64,000 nt of DNA from Deltaproteobacteria bacterium (GCA_028695735.1 JAQVIJ010000002.1:114841-178840); one strand, 5' to 3'; counted from the stretch's first letter, positions 17,230 through 26,354 are shown. Made by a program: numbers and translations. The notes: a model not told the origin generated them from the letters alone.

Positions 17230-19134
17230 ATGAAATGTAACAGCAGTATCAACAACAAGCTTGTTGCCATTATTTTGTTGATAGCGATTCTCTCCATCGC
17301 CGTTGGTGTGGGTTACAGTCTGTTCGCCCGCACTAAACTCAAGCACGATACAATGGAGGCTCGAAAGAATCTGCTGGCTACTATTGTGGAGGAAGGTATG
17401 GAGCAAAAGATAAATATCTTGTCATCCAACGCCATAGGTCTGGCCAATAACGGCACCCTTTCCAAGGCCATTATCGAGGAAAAAAGGGAGCTTGCATTGA
17501 ATCGTCTTACAGACCTCCTGGCGGATTACATGAACACCCCTGCCATGAAGACCGCCAAGGTACAGATGCACACTGCTGATATCAAGTCCTTTTTGCGCAC
17601 ATGGGCGCCCAACAAGTTCGGCGATGACCTGACCTGGCGCGAGACCCTGCAACGGGTGAAGTCCAAGAAGGAGGCCATAGGAGCTGTGGAAGTGGGCAGA
17701 GACGGCATGGCCCTGCGCGGTATAGCCCCCATTGTGCGGGACGGCGACTATATCGGCTCCATTGAACTCATAGACGGCACCGGCTCCATAGCCCAACAAA
17801 TGAAAAAGGAAGGAAGGCAATTTATTACACTTATGAAAAAGGGCCTGCTTTCCACAGTAACCCTGCAGAAGCCCACGGAAATGGGTGCTGACTTTGTGGT
17901 GGCTCAGGATAAATGGTTCGAACCCGAGACCATCAACTTCTTCAAAGGGATGAATGTGGATGAGATTGTGAAGAACGGTTACGGTGTCAGCGGGAATCAT
18001 TTTGTGGTGGCCCAGGAGGTCAAGGACTTCAAGGGCGATGTGGTGGGCTATAATCTCATTGCTGAGGACATCAAATTCATAAATGATGAGCTGGCCAAGG
18101 TGGACAAGGTGGTCTATACCTTTATTGCCCTCATGATAGCCATGTCTCTACTCCTTTCCCTTACGGCCTATCTTTTCACATGCAGGGCGGTATCCACTCC
18201 ACTTAAAGAGATCGTGGCATTTGCTTCACGCCTTGCAGAAGGCGACCTTACCCATTCCTTAAATATTCAAAAGAACGATGAGATAGGTGAGCTTGCCCAG
18301 GCACTGAACAATACCGTTCAGTCTCTGGCCAATCTGATCACCGAGATTCAGCGTTCCGCCGGTCAGGTGAGCGTGGAGGGTGATTCCCTGCGCTCCTCCA
18401 CGGATGTCCTGCAACAGGCCTCACAGGAGGCTGAAAGCAAGGCTGTAGCTATTCGCAGCAATGCGGACTTGGCCTCCAGCAGTGTCAGTGGATTGGCTGC
18501 TGCCATGGAAGAGATGACCGCCACCATCACAGAGATCGCCAAAAATTCAGGAGATGCCAGAAATGTGGCTGTCCAGGCCACTGAAGAGGCTCAAAATGCC
18601 CAACTCATCATTCAGCAGCTTGCCGAGGCATCGGTAAAGATTGGAGAGGCCAGCAAGCTCATTGGAAGTATTGCTGAGCAGACCAACCTCCTGGCCCTGA
18701 ATGCCACCATCGAGGCGGCCCGCGCCGGCGAGGCAGGTAAGGGCTTTGCAGTGGTGGCCAATGAGGTCAAGGAATTGGCAAAACAGACCGGCAATTCCGT
18801 GATGGAGATCGACAACATAGTCGGCAGTATTCAGTCCGGTGCCCATCAGAGTGTGGAGGCGGTTCAGAAGGTGGCAGCCACCATACAGCGCATGGCGGAA
18901 TTTTCTGAAAGCGTGGCCGCGGCAGTGGAGGAGCAGACCGCCACAGTCAATGAGATCAGCCAGCGTTCTCAGGAGGCTAACAGCAATGTGCAGGGAATAG
19001 TGAACATGATAGGCGATATCTCCAATGTGAACCAGAAGACAGCCCAGAGCGCCAATGTTGTGACGCAGGCAGCTCACACCCTTGGGAACCTGGCGGCACA
19101 TCTGCAGAAGGCCATCCAGGTGTTTAGAGTGTGA
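17230..19134 (+). CDS. Methyl-accepting chemotaxis protein
   Basis: This 634-residue transmembrane receptor has TM1 at about 10-28 ([20 protein letters not shown]), a periplasmic region of about 260 residues with Cache-like text ([19 protein letters not shown]), TM2 at about 295-315, a HAMP domain ([20 protein letters not shown]) and a signalling domain whose hairpin tip is [19 protein letters not shown]. No CheR-binding pentapeptide is visible at the C-terminus. GGAGG lies eight nt before ATG 17230; earlier ATG 17224 and TTG 17215 are less well placed. It overlaps def by four nt, an unusual partnership probably reflecting read-through transcription. Confidence 0.95.
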   Translation: MKCNSSINNKLVAIILLIAILSIAVGVGYSLFARTKLKHDTMEARKNLLATIVEEGMEQKINILSSNAIGLANNGTLSKAIIEEKRELALNRLTDLLADYMNTPAMKTAKVQMHTADIKSFLRTWAPNKFGDDLTWRETLQRVKSKKEAIGAVEVGRDGMALRGIAPIVRDGDYIGSIELIDGTGSIAQQMKKEGRQFITLMKKGLLSTVTLQKPTEMGADFVVAQDKWFEPETINFFKGMNVDEIVKNGYGVSGNHFVVAQEVKDFKGDVVGYNLIAEDIKFINDELAKVDKVVYTFIALMIAMSLLLSLTAYLFTCRAVSTPLKEIVAFASRLAEGDLTHSLNIQKNDEIGELAQALNNTVQSLANLITEIQRSAGQVSVEGDSLRSSTDVLQQASQEAESKAVAIRSNADLASSSVSGLAAAMEEMTATITEIAKNSGDARNVAVQATEEAQNAQLIIQQLAEASVKIGEASKLIGSIAEQTNLLALNATIEAARAGEAGKGFAVVANEVKELAKQTGNSVMEIDNIVGSIQSGAHQSVEAVQKVAATIQRMAEFSESVAAAVEEQTATVNEISQRSQEANSNVQGIVNMIGDISNVNQKTAQSANVVTQAAHTLGNLAAHLQKAIQVFRV

Positions 19135-19634
19135 AAATTTTGATCTATCCCGATGAGATCCTGGCCGCCAAGGCGCAGCCTGTCACCGAGTTGAACGACA
19201 GGCTGCTGAAGCTGGTGGAGGATATGTTTGAGACCATGTATAAGGCCAAGGGCATAGGTCTGGCCGCCAACCAGGTGGGTGTGCTTCAACAGGTTGTGAT
19301 CATGGATTTAGGACAAAGGGGTGAGGATGCCAAACCAGACCCCATCGTGCTTATAAACCCTGTCATAACCGCCTCAGAGGGCGAGATATGCGATGTGGAA
19401 GGCTGTCTGAGCGTGCCTGATTATTCCGAGAAGGTGAAGCGTGCCCAACGGATTCAGGTCATGGCCTATGATCAAAGGGGCAAGGAGATTCGCATGGAGG
19501 CAGAAGGCCTGCTGGCCCGCTGTATTCAGCACGAGCTTGACCACTTAAACGGCATTTGTTTTGTGGAGCGCCTGAGTCCTCTTAAAAGGGCATTTTTTCG
19601 CAAAAAATGGTCTAAAATGTCAGATAAAGGTTAG
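19131..19634 (+). CDS. def: Peptide deformylase
   Basis: This Fe/Zn hydrolase removes the N-formyl group from nascent proteins. All three motifs are present: [10 protein letters not shown] (about 43-52), EGCLSVPD (about 88-95) and QHELDHLNG (about 130-138), supplying Cys, His, His and Glu. The 167-residue length is normal. The GTG start at 19131 overlaps the receptor stop as GTGA. With fmt downstream this is the standard formylation-deformylation pair. Confidence 0.96.
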   Translation: MKILIYPDEILAAKAQPVTELNDRLLKLVEDMFETMYKAKGIGLAANQVGVLQQVVIMDLGQRGEDAKPDPIVLINPVITASEGEICDVEGCLSVPDYSEKVKRAQRIQVMAYDQRGKEIRMEAEGLLARCIQHELDHLNGICFVERLSPLKRAFFRKKWSKMSDKG

Positions 19635-19645
19635 GAGGTGCCATT

Positions 19646-19717
19646 ATGCCCCAGACACTTGCTTTCGATGAGGCTTGGCACCTGATGAACCGACGCTGTT
19701 ATCTCCAAATGCCATGA
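19646..19717 (+). CDS. Possible 23-residue leader peptide before fmt
   Basis: A strong AGGAGGTG ribosome site at about 19634-19641 precedes ATG 19646. The frame reads MPQTLAFDEAWHLMNRRCYL.. and ends at a TGA overlapping the fmt start as ATGA. fmt itself has no good ribosome site, so translation of this short frame may deliver ribosomes to fmt. It resembles no known protein. Confidence 0.5.
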   Translation: MPQTLAFDEAWHLMNRRCYLQMP

Positions 19718-20730
19718 CCCCTGCTCAAACATTCAGAATCGTCTTTATGGGCACGCCTGATTTTGCTGTGCCCAGTCTTCATGCCTTGATAGAAAACGGT
19801 TTTGAGGTAGTGGCAGTGGTCACACAGCCGGATAAGCCTCGAGGCCGGGGAAAGGCCCTCAAGCCAAGCCCTGTAAAGCTCGCCGCTTTTACGCACCATC
19901 TGCCGGTGTTACAGCCCGTAAAGGTAAGGGAGCCAGGTTTTTTACAGGAGATAGCAAGCCTTCAGCCTGACCTCATCATAACCGCAGCCTTTGGCCAGAT
20001 ACTGCCTCAGGCCCTGCTGGATATCCCCAAAATCATGCCCATCAATGTGCACGGCTCCCTTTTGCCCAGGTATCGAGGGGCGGCCCCCATTCAGTGGGCA
20101 TTGATAAACGGCGAGACATCTACCGGCATCACCATTATGCGCATGGATGCAGGCATGGATACAGGGCCCATATTGTTGCAGCGCAGCCTTGAAATCGGCC
20201 CGGAAGAGACCTTCGGTGAGCTGTATGCCAGAATGGCAGTGCTTGGGGCTGAGACACTGCTGGAGGCGCTGAAATTGCTGGCCGCAGGTAATTTGAAGCC
20301 GGTGGAGCAGCCTGCTGAAGGTGTGAGCCTTGCCCCGCCCATAACTCCGGAACTGGCCTGGCTGGATTGGCGGAAGCCGGTCGAAGACCTGGCCAATCTC
20401 ATGCGTGCCCTGGACCCAAAGCCCGGCGCCTGTTCTTCCCTGAACGGCGTGACCATGCGGCTCTTCAGACCTGCGGTGGTGAGCGGCCTTCGGCCTGCCT
20501 CACTTTCGTCAGATACCTCAGCCGGTCCTTTGTCCGGGCCTGCTGTCTCAGGCACCGTCCTCTCTTGTGACGAGAGGGGGCTTCTGGTGGCCTGCGGGCA
20601 AGATGGGCGCAGCGCCTTGCTGGTGAGAGAGATATTGGCCCCTGGCAAGCGACGTATGAGGGTGGCTGATTATATGCGTGGCAATTCCATTCCGGCAGGG
20701 TCGGTATTTGGCAGACAGACAATCGAGTAA
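19714..20730 (+). CDS. fmt: Methionyl-tRNA formyltransferase
   Basis: Fmt formylates initiator Met-tRNA using 10-formyltetrahydrofolate. The N-terminal Rossmann domain starts FRIVFMGTPDFAVPSLHALI, and the active-site region NVHGSLLPRYRGAAPIQWAL and GITIMRMDAGMDTGPIL is intact. The C-terminal OB domain (about 210-330) ends with RVADYMRGNSIPAGSVF. The 338-residue length is about 20 longer than usual, with a Ser/Ala-rich stretch near 265-285. ATG 19714 is chosen because the conserved FRIVFMGTP follows directly; a TTG at 19675 is in frame but poorly supported. It overlaps rsmB. Confidence 0.95.
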   Translation: MTPAQTFRIVFMGTPDFAVPSLHALIENGFEVVAVVTQPDKPRGRGKALKPSPVKLAAFTHHLPVLQPVKVREPGFLQEIASLQPDLIITAAFGQILPQALLDIPKIMPINVHGSLLPRYRGAAPIQWALINGETSTGITIMRMDAGMDTGPILLQRSLEIGPEETFGELYARMAVLGAETLLEALKLLAAGNLKPVEQPAEGVSLAPPITPELAWLDWRKPVEDLANLMRALDPKPGACSSLNGVTMRLFRPAVVSGLRPASLSSDTSAGPLSGPAVSGTVLSCDERGLLVACGQDGRSALLVREILAPGKRRMRVADYMRGNSIPAGSVFGRQTIE

Positions 20731-22117
20731 CACGACAAATCATACGGCGAAACCGGTTTGCGCCCGGTCACTGGCCCTGGCAGTGCTCATGGATTGGCAG
20801 AAAGCGGCGGAAGGGATGCGTAAGCCCATTTCCCGCCTGCTGGATGCCCATACTCGCGATTCCTCCATCTCTTTTCTGGAAAATGCCCTGCTGCATGAGC
20901 TGGTCTATGGTGTCTTAAGGCACAAGACATGGCTGGATTGGCGTATAAACGCCTTTTTGCACCAAAAGGACATACCCCTTGAGGTGCGCACTGTTCTGGA
21001 GCTCTGCGCATTTCAGATAGATCTTTTGGACAGGGTGCCTGTCTCGGCGGCGGTGAATGAGGCGGTAAAGGCCGTCAAGTCCAGCAGACATGCCTGGGCC
21101 TCGAGTCTGGTAAATGCAGTGGCCAGAAGGCTTGCCGAGTCGGCTTCCAGCCCTTTTTCGCCTTCTAACGCCCTGCAAGACCGGCTGAACGCCCTTCCTG
21201 AACTGGAGCGTCTTTCCATTTTGTTTTCACATCCTCTCTGGCTTTTGAAACGGTGGAAAAGGCGCCTGGGCCTGAACGGAGTTTTGGATCTGTGCCAGTG
21301 GAACAATCAAAAGGCAGGGCTGTGCCTGCGCATAAACAGCCTCAAGATTACGCGAAATGAGGCCATTTGCCTTCTGAACCAGGCGGGTTTTGCTGCAAGA
21401 CCGGGCGATTACAGCCATCAGGCCGTGTGGCTGGACGATTTTTTTGGAAATCCTTTGAGGCTTCCGGGTTTTGCAGAAGGGTTGTTTCAAGTGCAGGACG
21501 AGGCGGCTCAGCTTGCGGCCTATTGTCTCAATGCCCAACCCGATGATTCCATTCTGGACTTCTGCGCCGGCCTGGGCGGCAAGACAACGCATCTTGCTGA
21601 ATTGACCGGCGATTGCGTCCGGATAACGGCATACGACACCAGTGAGGCCAGACTCAGGGGTTTGAGGCGGAATGCCGCAAGGCTTGGAATTAAATCCATC
21701 GTAATTGTTAATGATAGCAAGCAATTGGAATCAATGCGTTTCAGCAGGATATTGCTGGATGCCCCTTGCAGCGGTCTCGGCACCCTGCGGAGACACCCTG
21801 ACATCAAGTGGAATCGCACGGAACGCTTCATCGGCGAGTCCGCCGCCAGACAGTTGGAACTCCTGAATCAGGCGGCCTTCCTGCTGTCGCCCGGCGGCCT
21901 TCTGTGTTATGTCACCTGCACTGCTGAACCCGAGGAGACCACAGGGGTTGTGTCCGCTTTCCTGAACACGCAACGGGGTTTTGAACTGGTAAATCCAGAT
22001 GCCTGCCTGCCTGAGGCAGCGAAGAGATTTATGACTCAGAATCGTTGTATCGGCATCACGCAGAAGGAAAAGGGCCCTGATATCTTTTTTATGGCATTGA
22101 TTCGCAGACGGGCTTGA
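20708..22117 (+). CDS. rsmB: 16S rRNA (cytosine-967-C5)-methyltransferase (RsmB)
   Basis: This SAM-dependent enzyme has an N-terminal NusB-like RNA-binding domain (about 30-155) and a C-terminal catalytic domain. Motifs seen are FQVQDEAAQLAAY, LDFCAGLGGKTTHLAEL (SAM site), LDAPCSGLGTLRRHPDIKW (catalytic Cys) and LCYVTCTAEPEE (second Cys). The start is uncertain: TTG 20708 or ATG 20678, both inside the end of fmt; homology begins near residue 30, so either is possible. The def-fmt-rsmB order is widely conserved and supports the call. Confidence 0.92.
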   Translation: MADRQSSNTTNHTAKPVCARSLALAVLMDWQKAAEGMRKPISRLLDAHTRDSSISFLENALLHELVYGVLRHKTWLDWRINAFLHQKDIPLEVRTVLELCAFQIDLLDRVPVSAAVNEAVKAVKSSRHAWASSLVNAVARRLAESASSPFSPSNALQDRLNALPELERLSILFSHPLWLLKRWKRRLGLNGVLDLCQWNNQKAGLCLRINSLKITRNEAICLLNQAGFAARPGDYSHQAVWLDDFFGNPLRLPGFAEGLFQVQDEAAQLAAYCLNAQPDDSILDFCAGLGGKTTHLAELTGDCVRITAYDTSEARLRGLRRNAARLGIKSIVIVNDSKQLESMRFSRILLDAPCSGLGTLRRHPDIKWNRTERFIGESAARQLELLNQAAFLLSPGGLLCYVTCTAEPEETTGVVSAFLNTQRGFELVNPDACLPEAAKRFMTQNRCIGITQKEKGPDIFFMALIRRRA

Positions 22118-22203
22118 AAAACGCTTGGTCTGCACGAGTGTGTTTATACCTTTTGAGGCATTGGGCGGGCATTGATGACCCGCCCGAATGGTGACATACT
22201 TTT

Positions 22204-22285
22204 AGGGAACCTCGGAAAATTGCCTTTTCGCCCACAACTGCGCTGCCAGTCGGCAGTGAGCCAGTCGGCAGTGAGTAGAGGTGGG
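22204..22285 (+). repeat. Partial copy of interspersed repeat C
   Basis: Left end AGGGAACCTCGGAAAATTGC continues TTTTCGCCC like the 4757 copy. It then diverges into a doubled GCCAGTCGGCAGTGA and ends near TAGAGGT. It lies between rsmB and the convergent SlyD-like gene. Confidence 0.65.
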
Positions 22286-22299
22286 CGTACAGTGTTTTA

Positions 22300-22833
22300 T
22301 CAGGAGCAACCGCAGGAACTGCCACCGCTGCCGCAGCTGCCTCCGCCTGTCCCACAGCTTCCGCTGCTGGTGCAGCCGCAGCTACAGGCCCCGGCGGCAG
22401 GGGCGTCGGAGATATCCACCAGTTGCACCTTGAAGTGCAGGGTCTTGCCTGCAAGAGGCGGATTCATGTCGATGGTGAGGTTTTCGTCTGTGACGGAGAC
22501 GATGGTGGCAGGCATTCTCATGCCGTCTTCCATCTGTATTCCGATGGTCATGCCGGTCTCCGGTGTGAACTGGTCACCGACCATGGAGCGTGGAAGCACG
22601 TGCACAAGGCTGTCGTCGTGTTCGCCGTATGCCATGTCGGGAGTAAGGGTGAAGGAGCGCTCGGAACCCAGCTCCATACCCAATATAGCGTCGTTGAAGC
22701 CCTGGATTATCTGTCCTGATCCCACCTGAAACTGTAAGGGTTGACCACCTACACTTGTATCAAATACGTCGCCATTGTCTAATGTGCCGGTATAGTGCAT
22801 GGTAACCACATCGCCGTTTGAAACTGTTCTCAT
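22300..22833 (-). CDS. slyD: SlyD-like FKBP peptidyl-prolyl isomerase with Cys/Gly-rich tail
   Basis: The 177-residue protein begins VVTMHYTGTLDNGDVFDTS and has QFQVGSGQIIQGFNDAILGM, TLTPDMAYGEHDD, an insert-in-flap domain, and DMNPPLAGKTLHFKVQLVDI. The last 30 residues are SCGCTSSGSCGTGGGSCGSG and similar, with about seven Cys spaced by Gly/Ser, like SlyD tails that bind nickel or zinc. It may act in metal delivery (for example hydrogenase maturation) as well as folding. ATG 22833 has AAGGAGA; the longer frame is rejected. It is the second SlyD-type protein in the window. Confidence 0.9.
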   Translation of the reverse strand: MRTVSNGDVVTMHYTGTLDNGDVFDTSVGGQPLQFQVGSGQIIQGFNDAILGMELGSERSFTLTPDMAYGEHDDSLVHVLPRSMVGDQFTPETGMTIGIQMEDGMRMPATIVSVTDENLTIDMNPPLAGKTLHFKVQLVDISDAPAAGACSCGCTSSGSCGTGGGSCGSGGSSCGCS

Positions 22834-22977
22834 AAAAATCTCCTTTTGAAAATTACAGCGAAAGGGCGCTGCAGCCGCTTCGCTCTGATAACTATAACAT
22901 CTACCTTCAGGAATAACCACAGAGAAGTTTCAAAAATATATAGAGATGCAAAATAAACCAGTACCGTTCGAGGAAGC

Positions 22978-23110
22978 CCCACCCGTTAGAAGCCCCACCC
23001 CAACCCTCCCCGCACGCGGGGAGGGAGTAGGCCCCACCCCGGCCCTCCCCTTACAAGGGGAGGGAGTAGGCCCCACCCCAACCCTCCCCGCACGCGGGGA
23101 GGGAGTGAGG
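22978..23110. repeat. Extragenic palindromic repeat array 1
   Basis: Three units of about 39 nt lie in tandem. Each has CCCCACCCCAACCCTCCCC followed by a hairpin such as CTCCCCGCACGCGGGGAG or CTCCCCTTACAAGGGGAG. They are preceded by one CCCCACCCGTTAGAAG. The 5'-to-3' orientation is uniform. The array separates the slyD and coiled-coil genes. Confidence 0.85.
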
Positions 23111-23199
23111 AGTGTGGGTGAGGCAATTTCATTGCCTTTTCAGGCTTGATACCTTATAGTCTTCGTATAAGCCTTTATCTCCCTTTTAGGAGGTACTTC

Positions 23200-23703
23200 A
23201 TGAAATCCCTTGCGGCAGGCGTCATTTTCTTTGCGATTTTACTGTTTACTGGCAATGTCTTTGCATCCAAGCCCGTGGATTTTACACAGGAGGACAGGGA
23301 TCGCATAATTCGCATTGAAACCACGCTTCAGGTCTTCATGCAGCAGACAGACAAGCGCTTTGAACAGGTGGACAAGCGCCTTGAGTCAATGCAAAATCAG
23401 ACAGACAAGCGCTTTGAGTCCATGCAAAACCAGATGGACAAGCGCTTTGAACAGGTGGACAAGCGTTTTGACCAACTCATCAGCTTTTTGTGGATGATAG
23501 TCTCTATCTTTACCACCCTTGTTGTGGCCATTTTGGGCTTTGCCATCTGGGACAGAAGGACCATCATTGCCAGGGCCAAGGAAGAGGCCCTTGAGGCAGT
23601 GCGCGCTGAGAGCAAGCTGGACGACATACTAAAGGCCATGCGCAAGATCAGCGAAGTGGATCCCAAATGGAAGACGGTCCTGAGCCAGTTAAATCTGTTG
23701 TGA
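23200..23703 (+). CDS. Coiled-coil membrane protein, family member 1
   Basis: The 167-residue protein has a signal-like N-terminus (AAGVIFFAILLFTGNVFAS), a conserved block FTQEDRDRIIRIETTLQVFM, a heptad coil (QTDKRFEQVDKRLESMQNQ and repeats, about 45-85), one membrane helix (FLWMIVSIFTTLVVAILGFA) closed by WDRRT, and a charged C-terminal stretch. The layout matches four tandem paralogs at 26457-28685. Likely topology is a periplasmic coil and a cytosolic tail. The function is unknown. ATG 23200 has TTAGGAGG. It stands between two palindrome arrays. Confidence 0.75.
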   Translation: MKSLAAGVIFFAILLFTGNVFASKPVDFTQEDRDRIIRIETTLQVFMQQTDKRFEQVDKRLESMQNQTDKRFESMQNQMDKRFEQVDKRFDQLISFLWMIVSIFTTLVVAILGFAIWDRRTIIARAKEEALEAVRAESKLDDILKAMRKISEVDPKWKTVLSQLNLL

Positions 23704-23704
23704 T

Positions 23705-24350
23705 GGAAACCCCTCCCCGGCCCTCCCCTTATCAGGGGAGGGAGGAAGCCCCACCCGTTAGAAGCCCCACCCGTTAGAAGCCCCACCCGTTAGAAGGCCC
23801 CACCCCAACCCTCCCCGCACGCGGGGAGGGAGTAGGCAACCACTTTACCAACCTGCACTTGTCAGGAGAGGGAGAAGGCAACTCCACCCCGACCCTGCAC
23901 TTACAAGCCCCACCCCAACCCTCCCCTTACAATGGGAGGGAGGAAGCCCCACCCCAACCCTCCCCGCACGCGGGGAGGGAGAAGGCAACCACTTTACCAA
24001 CCCTCACCGCACGCGAGAAAGGGAATAATGGTAGAGTGGAATTCTCCTCTCCGTTTACGGTGAAGGGGACAGTAGTGGTGTTGTTTCCTCCCTCCCCGCG
24101 TGCGGGGAGGGCCGGGGAGGGGCTTCTAACGGCACGGTCGGTGAGGGTCTTGTAAGTGCAGGTTTGTGGAGTGGCTGCCTTCTCCCTCCCCTGATAAGGG
24201 GAGGGTTGGGGTGGGGTTTTGTTTCCGCCGTGCAGTGAAGGGCTGGTGTTGCCCCCTCCCTCCCCTGACAAGTGCAGGTTTGTGGAGTGGCTGCCTTCTC
24301 CCTCCCCTGATAAGGGGAGGGTCGGGGTGGGGTTTTGTTATGGGAGTTCT
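23705..24350. repeat. Extragenic palindromic repeat array 2
   Basis: About 650 nt contain six recognisable hairpin units of the 22978 type and three further CCCCACCCGTTAGAAG copies. Units before about 24050 point one way; those at 24087, 24178 and 24296 (CTCCCTCCCCTGATAAGG) point the other way. No coding frame was recognised in the stretch. The mixture of orientations and broken units suggests repeated insertion and recombination. Confidence 0.85.
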
Positions 24351-24476
24351 GACAATTTTTGTCACTTTTGACACAAATTGTGTCACTTGCTCAATGCCCA
24401 CGAGTCTGAAAATGGGCTTTAGGCCTTTTTTGTGGGGATTTGAATGGGCTTTAGGCCCTTTTTTGTGTTTTGGGGG

Positions 24477-24491
24477 TGGCATATTATTTGC
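24477..24491 (+). promoter_or_regulatory. Sigma-54 promoter of the pilin cluster
   Basis: TGGCATATTATTTGC has GG (24478-24479) and GC (24490-24491) separated by exactly ten nt, matching the -24/-12 consensus TGGCAC-N5-TTGC closely. Transcription would start near 24503, leaving a 5' leader of about 175 nt before the first pilin. Sigma-54 control by PilS/PilR is usual for type IV pilins. A tandem duplicate TGGGCTTTAGGCC lies just upstream. Confidence 0.75.
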
Positions 24492-24679
24492 TTTATAAAA
24501 AGATAAAAGAATTTGAAACAAAAAAATCAAGACAGGAGGTGTTACGCTAAGAGAGACATCAGTTCCTGAAACAGCTTTCAGCTAGCAAAGGGTTTGTAGT
24601 TGAGTTTAGGTCCGAGGCGCAAGCCTCACAGCCTTTCGAAAGAAAGCAAAAATAAAATCCATTTCAAAGGAGAAGAGCC

Positions 24680-25084
24680 ATGTTTATGAATGTAAAGAAT
24701 CAAAAGGGTTTCACACTGGTGGAGTTGATGATCGTCATCGCCATTATCGGTATTTTGGCTGCGGTGGCACTGCCACAGTACAATTCCTACAGGAAGAAGG
24801 CGAAGGCGTCGAAGTTGATTGATATAGCCCGTGCTTGCATTATGGAACAGGCTGCTTTTTGTCAAGGCACGCCTAATGAGACGCCTGCCGATCTCGCTTC
24901 ATGCGTTGACACCACGCTACCAAGCGGTGAGACTGTAACTGTTACGCCTAATTATACCGCCTGTGGTGGTGAGGCTAACCCTGCCACACTAACTGTTACG
25001 GCTGTTGCTGATCTAACCCCGCAGTACACCGCCACCTGCACAGGCGCCTGGAATACCAACGTCACCTGCACCCTGACTCCGTAA
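24680..25084 (+). CDS. pilA: Type IV major pilin-like protein 1
   Basis: This 134-residue protein has a short leader ([10 protein letters not shown]) cut before F by prepilin peptidase, then the classic hydrophobic helix [20 protein letters not shown] with Glu at +5, and [14 protein letters not shown]. The Thr-rich C-terminal half has six cysteines, including a pair near the end ([18 protein letters not shown]). The signature is that of PilA/PilE or type II pseudopilins; the sigma-54 promoter favours a pilin. A terminator follows at once, so this gene may be transcribed at a higher level than the next two. Confidence 0.88.
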   Translation: MFMNVKNQKGFTLVELMIVIAIIGILAAVALPQYNSYRKKAKASKLIDIARACIMEQAAFCQGTPNETPADLASCVDTTLPSGETVTVTPNYTACGGEANPATLTVTAVADLTPQYTATCTGAWNTNVTCTLTP

Positions 25085-25098
25085 TTCACCCCTTCTTC

Positions 25099-25131
25099 GG
25101 CCCGGAGGCACTTGGCTTCCGGGCCTTTTTT
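25099..25131 (+). terminator. Rho-independent terminator after the first pilin
   Basis: GGCCCGGA and TCCGGGCC form an eight-bp GC stem with a ten-nt loop, followed by a T-run. It lies 15 nt after the pilin stop and before the next pilin start, so it probably limits read-through. Confidence 0.9.
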
Positions 25132-25161
25132 GTTGTGTCTTTTTTCAAGAGGGAGGCCCAC

Positions 25162-25557
25162 ATGTCTGTTTTCGTGAACAATAAAGGCTTTACTCTGGTG
25201 GAGTTGATGATGGTCATCGCCATTGTCGGCATTTTGGCTGCGGTGGCACTGCCACAGTACAATGCCTACAGGCAGAGGGCCAAGGCCTCCAGGCTGGTGG
25301 ACATCGCCAGGGCATGTGTAATGGAAAGGGCGGCTCAATGCCAGGGAACAGAGGGAATGAGTCCACCTGCTGCCAACACACTTTCAAATTGTATCAGCAA
25401 TGCCTTCAGCCTGCCCAGCGGAGGGCCTATAGCCATAACGGATGCGGCCAGTTGTAACATAGATGTCTCCACCACGGCGACGGTGGGCACCACGACCTAT
25501 ACCTCTCGGTGCCAGGGGCCCTGGAATGGCAACATCACCTGCAATCTCACGCCTTAA
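25162..25557 (+). CDS. Type IV pilin-like protein 2
   Basis: This 131-residue paralog of the preceding pilin has leader MSVFVNNKG, helix [20 protein letters not shown] and [16 protein letters not shown], followed by a similar C-terminal domain with a Cys-bounded ending ([17 protein letters not shown]). GGGAGG lies eight nt before ATG 25162. The first 60 codons are nearly the same as in pilin 1 and the rest differs, consistent with duplication followed by divergence of the exposed domain. It may be a minor or alternative pilin. Confidence 0.85.
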   Translation: MSVFVNNKGFTLVELMMVIAIVGILAAVALPQYNAYRQRAKASRLVDIARACVMERAAQCQGTEGMSPPAANTLSNCISNAFSLPSGGPIAITDAASCNIDVSTTATVGTTTYTSRCQGPWNGNITCNLTP

Positions 25558-25633
25558 GGCACAAAAATGCCTTGAAAACACCGTATCTGTGAGTATTTTG
25601 AAGAAAAAAACAATGCAATTTCCTGGAGGGGCT

Positions 25634-26068
25634 ATGAAAACAGATAAAGGTTTTACCGTGATTGAGCTTTTGATCACTATCGCAATCCTGGGGATTTTAG
25701 GGGCTGTGAGCCTTTCTATCTACAACAGCTATCGCGCCTCAGGCTATAACAACACCGCCATGAGCTACCTGATGACCGCTGTCACTGCACAGCAGCGCTT
25801 CTTTGCAGACTCCAACACCTACGGCGCCGATGTGGATGCCATACACTTCACGCCTCAAAAACCAGACAATAATGTCACCGTCCTCTTTTCAGTAGCCGGC
25901 ACCAACATGAACGCCTGCGCAAAGCACCTCTGGGGTGACAAGATTTACGGATACGACTCCAACACCAACCAATACTACCAGCAGGACAGCGCAAGAAATG
26001 TGGCCCTTGGCGCATGCCCGGCAGCCACGCAAGGCAATGACTTCGGCGGCTGGCAGCCAATGCAGTAG
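25634..26068 (+). CDS. Type IV pilin-like protein 3, C-terminus possibly cut by a repeat
   Basis: This 144-residue protein has leader MKTDKG, helix FTVIELLITIAILGILGAVS and a different globular domain (TAQQRFFADSNTYGADVDAI). ATG 25634 has GGAGGG. The stop codon TAG lies inside a GTAGGGGC repeat that starts at 26065, so the last residues (GGWQPMQ) border the inserted element and the protein may be shorter than its ancestor. It could be a minor pilin or pseudopilin. Confidence 0.78.
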   Translation: MKTDKGFTVIELLITIAILGILGAVSLSIYNSYRASGYNNTAMSYLMTAVTAQQRFFADSNTYGADVDAIHFTPQKPDNNVTVLFSVAGTNMNACAKHLWGDKIYGYDSNTNQYYQQDSARNVALGACPAATQGNDFGGWQPMQ

Positions 26069-26240
26069 GGGCAGGCCCCTGTGCCTGCCCGTGCATTCAG
26101 GCCTCTGTGCCTGCCCATGCATTCAGGCCCCTGTGCCTGCCCGTCCCCCCTGTGCCTGCCCGTGAATTCTCTCCCCCCTGTGCCTGCCCGTGCATTCTCT
26201 CCCCCCTGTGCCTGCCCGTGCATTCTCTCCCCCCTGTGCC
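26065..26240 (+). repeat. TGTGCCTGCCC tandem repeat with GTAGGGGC start
   Basis: Six full copies and one partial copy of a unit built on CCTGTGCCTGCCCGTGCATTC-type sequence (about 19-29 nt each) follow GTAGGGGCAGGCCCC. Unit spacing is irregular, with CTCTCCCCC joints in the later units. No direct-repeat and spacer logic of a CRISPR is seen. The array joins the pilin 3 stop to a RelE remnant. Confidence 0.85.
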
Positions 26241-26354
26241 CTTAAGAGATATCGGGTTCGCCAGGGTGCATACCGCATCATCTACGAAATACAGGATGAG
26301 GATTTCGTGGTGGTGATCGTCAAGATCGGCCACCGTCGTGACATCTACAGGTAA
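26241..26354 (+). pseudogene. RelE/ParE-type toxin, C-terminal remnant
   Basis: An open frame reads KRYRVRQGAYRIIYEIQDED, then FVVVIVKIGHRRDIYR and a stop. This is the C-terminal third of RelE-family mRNA interferases, including the conserved R-x-G-x-Y-R-I-Y and IGHRRDIYR ends. The N-terminal part has been replaced by the tandem repeat. No antitoxin gene is adjacent. Confidence 0.75.

Noticed and set aside
22978..24350. CRISPR array or proline-rich gene in the palindrome fields
   Set aside because: Palindromic units alternate in orientation and are separated by variable short remnants. The open frame at 22946-23149 only reflects the repeat composition.
26065..26240. CRISPR array
   Set aside because: The units lack unique spacers, spacing is irregular and no cas genes are near. 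They are simple tandem repeats.
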